Shown: positions 61,431 through 64,000 of the stretch, piece after piece
Layout of the letters: each line of letters opens with the position of its first letter
How positions within the stretch are numbered: position 1 is the stretch's first letter
From: Paenibacillus hemerocallicola
Lineage (GTDB): Bacteria > Bacillota > Bacilli > Paenibacillales > NBRC-103111
Reading direction: 5' to 3'
Assembly: GCF_006265175.1 (NCBI RefSeq)
Contig: NZ_VDCQ01000012.1
Span: 95,388 to 159,387, forward strand
Length of the DNA: 64,000 nucleotides
Translations under genes and position numbers: made by a program
The notes under the pieces: model-generated
What the model saw: the letters and a program-made list of their open reading frames with translations, nothing else
Databases searched by the model: none
What the model was told of the DNA's origin: nothing

Positions 61431-62252
61431 TCACACCCTGTACGATTTGCGATACTCCGAAGGCGGCATCCGATACTGCTTCGTAAAAATGCGGCTTAAA
61501 TAAAAGCCGTTCTCGTAGCCGCAGCATTGGGCGATCTGGTCGAGCGTAAGATACGTTTCGAGGAGCAGCGAACGGGCTTTCTCCAGCCGGAGACCGGTCA
61601 GATATTCGCTTGGCGTGAGACCGAAGCTCGCTTTAAACCGTTTCGTCAGCTTGGCCGGGCTCATGCCGAGCTCTTCGGCCACATCCCGCAGCTCGAACGA
61701 TTCGAAGGCGCTGTGCCGGATTTTCTTCTCGGCTTCCTTCATCGGGCTGTCCGCTTTGCGGTTGCGGAACGGGATTGTATGGATTTCGGCTGGCTCCTCT
61801 TCGGAGCAGTACGTATACCACAAATCGCGGATGTAATGGTTTCTTCTGTTGCTCTGGGGGAGCCTGGTCACGATCGGCAGGCTGCGCAAGCATGCATAGT
61901 TGGCCGACAGCCGCAGCGTATCGCGGACCGTAATTTTACCGGTAGGCAGCAAGTCGGCCGGATCTGCTATGCCGCTCTCTTTTTCGTGCGACCACTTGAC
62001 GTGAATAAAATGGAAGCTTGCCGGCTCGACCACGACCCGGTGAAAATCGGTTCCCGGAGGGCACACGAGCAAATCGCCGAACGAGGCGGTCCCTTTGTGA
62101 TCGTCGAATTCATAATAAATGGCGCCTTCTTCTATCGCAAACCATGTCCAATCCGTATAACGGTCCTCGAACAGCAGAAACCTTTCTTTCCGCTCCCAAT
62201 AATCGTAATAAGTGATGGTCGGCATATAATCGGACAATAACTCGGATTTCAT
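61431..62252 (-). CDS. AraC-family transcriptional regulator
   Basis: The product is 273 aa from ATG 62252 on the minus strand (GGAGG 10 nt upstream). A cupin-like N-terminal part (~20-110: FGDLLVCPPGTDFHRVVVEP, FHFIHVKW) precedes the double helix-turn-helix (~175-270: FESFELRDVAEELGMSPAKLTKRFK, TLDQIAQCCGYENGFYLSRIF), ending RMPPSEYRKSY. It is divergent from the Gfo/Idh/MocA gene at 62415 and probably controls it. The inducer is unknown. Confidence 0.92.
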   Translation of the reverse strand: MKSELLSDYMPTITYYDYWERKERFLLFEDRYTDWTWFAIEEGAIYYEFDDHKGTASFGDLLVCPPGTDFHRVVVEPASFHFIHVKWSHEKESGIADPADLLPTGKITVRDTLRLSANYACLRSLPIVTRLPQSNRRNHYIRDLWYTYCSEEEPAEIHTIPFRNRKADSPMKEAEKKIRHSAFESFELRDVAEELGMSPAKLTKRFKASFGLTPSEYLTGLRLEKARSLLLETYLTLDQIAQCCGYENGFYLSRIFTKQYRMPPSEYRKSYRV

Positions 62253-62414
62253 TTCGATGAAACCTCCGCAGGTCTGCTGTTTTACTTAACATTATAGCAT
62301 CCCGCCACGGAAAATGAAGATATGGATGCTTCAATTGAGGGTATGTCATTCGGGTTTCGCTTTTTTTACAATAGAGGAAAGTAAGGGTTTTCATGAAAGG
62401 GCGGTAATCACAGT

Positions 62415-63665
62415 ATGATGAAAATCGGTATATGCGGGGTAGGCTCCTTCTCGGAAGCGTTTATCCCGCTGTTCAAGGCGCATCCGCTCGTCAGCGAGGT
62501 GGTGCTGGCGGACCTGTTGCCGGATAGGTTGGAACAAGTCGCGGCCAAATACGGTATTCGGCGTACCGCCGCTTCCCACGACGAGCTGTGCGCGAGCGAC
62601 GTGGACGCGATCGCCATCTTCGCGCAACGGCATTTGCACGGTCCGCTGACGATCCAGGCGTTGAAAGCCGGCAAGCACGTATATTGCGCGGTGCCGATCG
62701 CTTCGACGCTGGAGGAGATTGCCGAGGTCGTCAAGGTCGTGGAAGAAACGCGTCTCGTCTATATGAACGGTGAAACGTGCTACTATTATCCGCATACGAT
62801 CTATTGCCGCGACCGTTATAAGAAGGGCGATTTCGGGCATTTCGTGTACGGCGAAGCCGCTTATCTGCATGATATGTCGCACGGCTTTTATCAAGCGTTC
62901 CAGCATTCCGGGGGGGCCGACTGGAAGAAGGTGGCCGGTTTTCCGCCGATGTTTTATCCGACGCATTCGACGAGCATGATCGTTTCCGTGACGGGAGCCA
63001 GGTTGACGCAAGTCAGCTGCCTCGGCTACCGCGATCGGCACGAGGACGGCATTTTCACGGAGGAGGGCAATTTGTGGGGCAACCCGTACAGCAACCAAAC
63101 CGCTCTTCTGCGTTCCTCGGACGGAGGCATGGTGCGGATCAACGAATTCCGGCGCGTCGGCTGGTGGGGCAAGTCCAGCAGCAACCCGGTCAGCATTTTC
63201 GGGACGAAAGGCAGCTTCGAGGAGAGCAGCGGCGGGCAATATTGGACCGAGCTCGCGCACAATAAAATCGTCGATTTGTCCGAGCTGCTCCATTGCGCGA
63301 GAAACCATATTCCGAAAGAGGACGAGCATCTGCACGAGGTGCTGCAAAAAGATTTCAACAGCCTGTTCTCGCCGATCCATCCCGTGCACCGGCTGCCGGC
63401 TTCGTTCAAGGGTCTCCGCAACGGCCATCTCGGCTCGCATCAATTTCTGGTCGACGATTTCGTCAAGGCGGCATTTACCGGGAAGCTTCCTCCGGTCAAC
63501 GTCTGGGAAGCGGCCAAATATTGCGCCCCGGGGCTCGTGGCCCACGAGTCGGCGCTGCGGGACGGCGTCAGCATGGACATACCGGACTTCGGCGAACCGC
63601 CGGAGGGATGGGAGCTGCTAGATCCGGATCAACCGGTCCAGGAAAGCTTGGGAAAGCATAACTGA
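62415..63665 (+). CDS. Gfo/Idh/MocA-family dehydrogenase
   Basis: The product is 416 aa from ATG 62415; the next codon is also ATG. The Rossmann start MMKIGICGVGSFSEAF is followed by SDVDAIAIFAQRHLHGPLTIQAL, then KHVYCAVPIASTLEEI, where the usual EKP motif is replaced by AVP, so the catalytic lysine seen in most relatives is absent. Later parts (MSHGFYQAFQHSGGADWKKVAGFPPMFYPTHS) fit the C-terminal domain. The change may alter activity. It is divergent from the AraC gene, 163 bp apart. Confidence 0.85.
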   Translation: MMKIGICGVGSFSEAFIPLFKAHPLVSEVVLADLLPDRLEQVAAKYGIRRTAASHDELCASDVDAIAIFAQRHLHGPLTIQALKAGKHVYCAVPIASTLEEIAEVVKVVEETRLVYMNGETCYYYPHTIYCRDRYKKGDFGHFVYGEAAYLHDMSHGFYQAFQHSGGADWKKVAGFPPMFYPTHSTSMIVSVTGARLTQVSCLGYRDRHEDGIFTEEGNLWGNPYSNQTALLRSSDGGMVRINEFRRVGWWGKSSSNPVSIFGTKGSFEESSGGQYWTELAHNKIVDLSELLHCARNHIPKEDEHLHEVLQKDFNSLFSPIHPVHRLPASFKGLRNGHLGSHQFLVDDFVKAAFTGKLPPVNVWEAAKYCAPGLVAHESALRDGVSMDIPDFGEPPEGWELLDPDQPVQESLGKHN

Positions 63666-64000
63666 ACCTTATTTCACTAATAATGAGCTTCATTGTTACT
63701 ACTTAGGTGAAGGTGTCCTTATCAGAGATGGCCCGTACAAAGCGGTCAGGACGGGGAAACGCAGCCGCCACAGGTACCCGCGGGTAGTAGAAGCCTTTTG
63801 GCCGGATTCCATCCATCCTTGCCACAATAAGGTTGGTTTCAGCACTATCCGCATCGTTTTCCCGCTTTGCGTCGACTTTAATGCCCATTTCAACCTTATT
63901 TCCTTTAGAAAGCCGGGTTTCGACAGGAATTCATCCATCTGCGTCACAAATAAGGTTGGTTTGCAGTTAGAATAAAAAGTAGACACCGCTTAATGTCACG
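63665..64000. repeat. Terminal intergenic repeat region (AACCTTATTT motif)
   Basis: No gene is supported here. AACCTTATTTC occurs at 63665 and 63892; its inverse AATAAGGTT at 63826 and 63949. The last two lie within imperfect copies of a 40-bp sequence (63804-63843 and 63926-63966), 122 bp apart, sharing CATCCATC and AATAAGGTTGGTTT. The region is cut by the window end, so its extent is unknown. Confidence 0.6.

Noticed and set aside
63699..63986. Open frame of 95 codons on the minus strand
   Set aside because: It is made of the AACCTTATT repeat region, giving an internal K-P-T-L repeat, and has no RBS or family.

Overview
The window looks like chromosomal DNA of a Gram-positive spore-former of the family Paenibacillaceae (Paenibacillus, Cohnella or a close relative). 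The evidence is moderate GC with AGGAGG-type ribosome binding sites, consensus sigma-A promoters, cre, Fur, CsoR and CzrA-type operators, lipoprotein signal peptides on solute-binding proteins, YesM/YesN-type two-component pairs, copper-amine-oxidase stalk proteins, an LCP-family protein and XerS. No rRNA, tRNA, CRISPR array, prophage or intact insertion sequence was seen. About 50 protein genes fill most of the sequence, mostly on the + strand.

Layout. 1-6.4 kb: small heat-shock protein (cut by the window edge), an iron-linked AraC regulator plus siderophore-binding lipoprotein (both behind Fur-like boxes), an M42 aminopeptidase, a Tat-exported phosphoesterase and a nitroreductase. 6.5-16.5 kb: a carbohydrate ABC uptake locus (binding protein, TIM-barrel isomerase, Gfo/Idh/MocA dehydrogenase, MFS transporter, two permeases) followed by its likely YesM/YesN sensor pair; cre boxes precede both the binding protein and the kinase. 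16.6-24.9 kb: housekeeping and signalling genes (beta/gamma-crystallin-like protein, two RluA-type pseudouridine synthases, HAD phosphatase, methyltransferase, chemoreceptor, 7TM-DISM diguanylate cyclase). 24.9-30.3 kb: IclR regulator, CBM9-like protein, two-domain esterase, flavin monooxygenase, sirtuin. 30.3-41.4 kb: a two-component system, a secreted four-repeat protein, a MacA/MacB-type exporter, a secreted multi-domain beta protein and a stalk-domain protein. Three promoter regions here carry hexamer arrays with an 11-bp period, so this reads as one regulon. 41.5-48.4 kb: TSUP transporter, GNAT, a zinc efflux pair (CDF pump and ArsR sensor, divergent) and a copper efflux set (copZ, copA, a Met/His-rich lipoprotein) with two CsoR-type operators but no csoR. 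48.5-51.1 kb: PASTA pseudokinase and LCP protein. 51.6-55.9 kb: sugar-binding lipoprotein, a GntR regulator fused to a solute-binding-protein domain, and a MupG/DUF871 glycosidase. 55.9-64 kb: XerS, a two-gene ABC exporter, an AraC regulator, a Gfo/Idh/MocA dehydrogenase and a terminal repeat region cut by the window end.

The most unusual observation is an intergenic element built from four short palindromes spaced about 51, 60 and 51 bp apart. It occurs near 5.42-5.60, 51.30-51.59 and (inverted) 61.04-61.32 kb, with a decayed copy at 32.59-32.66 kb. Also notable are the 11-bp-period regulator arrays, the GntR/solute-binding fusion and the PASTA pseudokinase.
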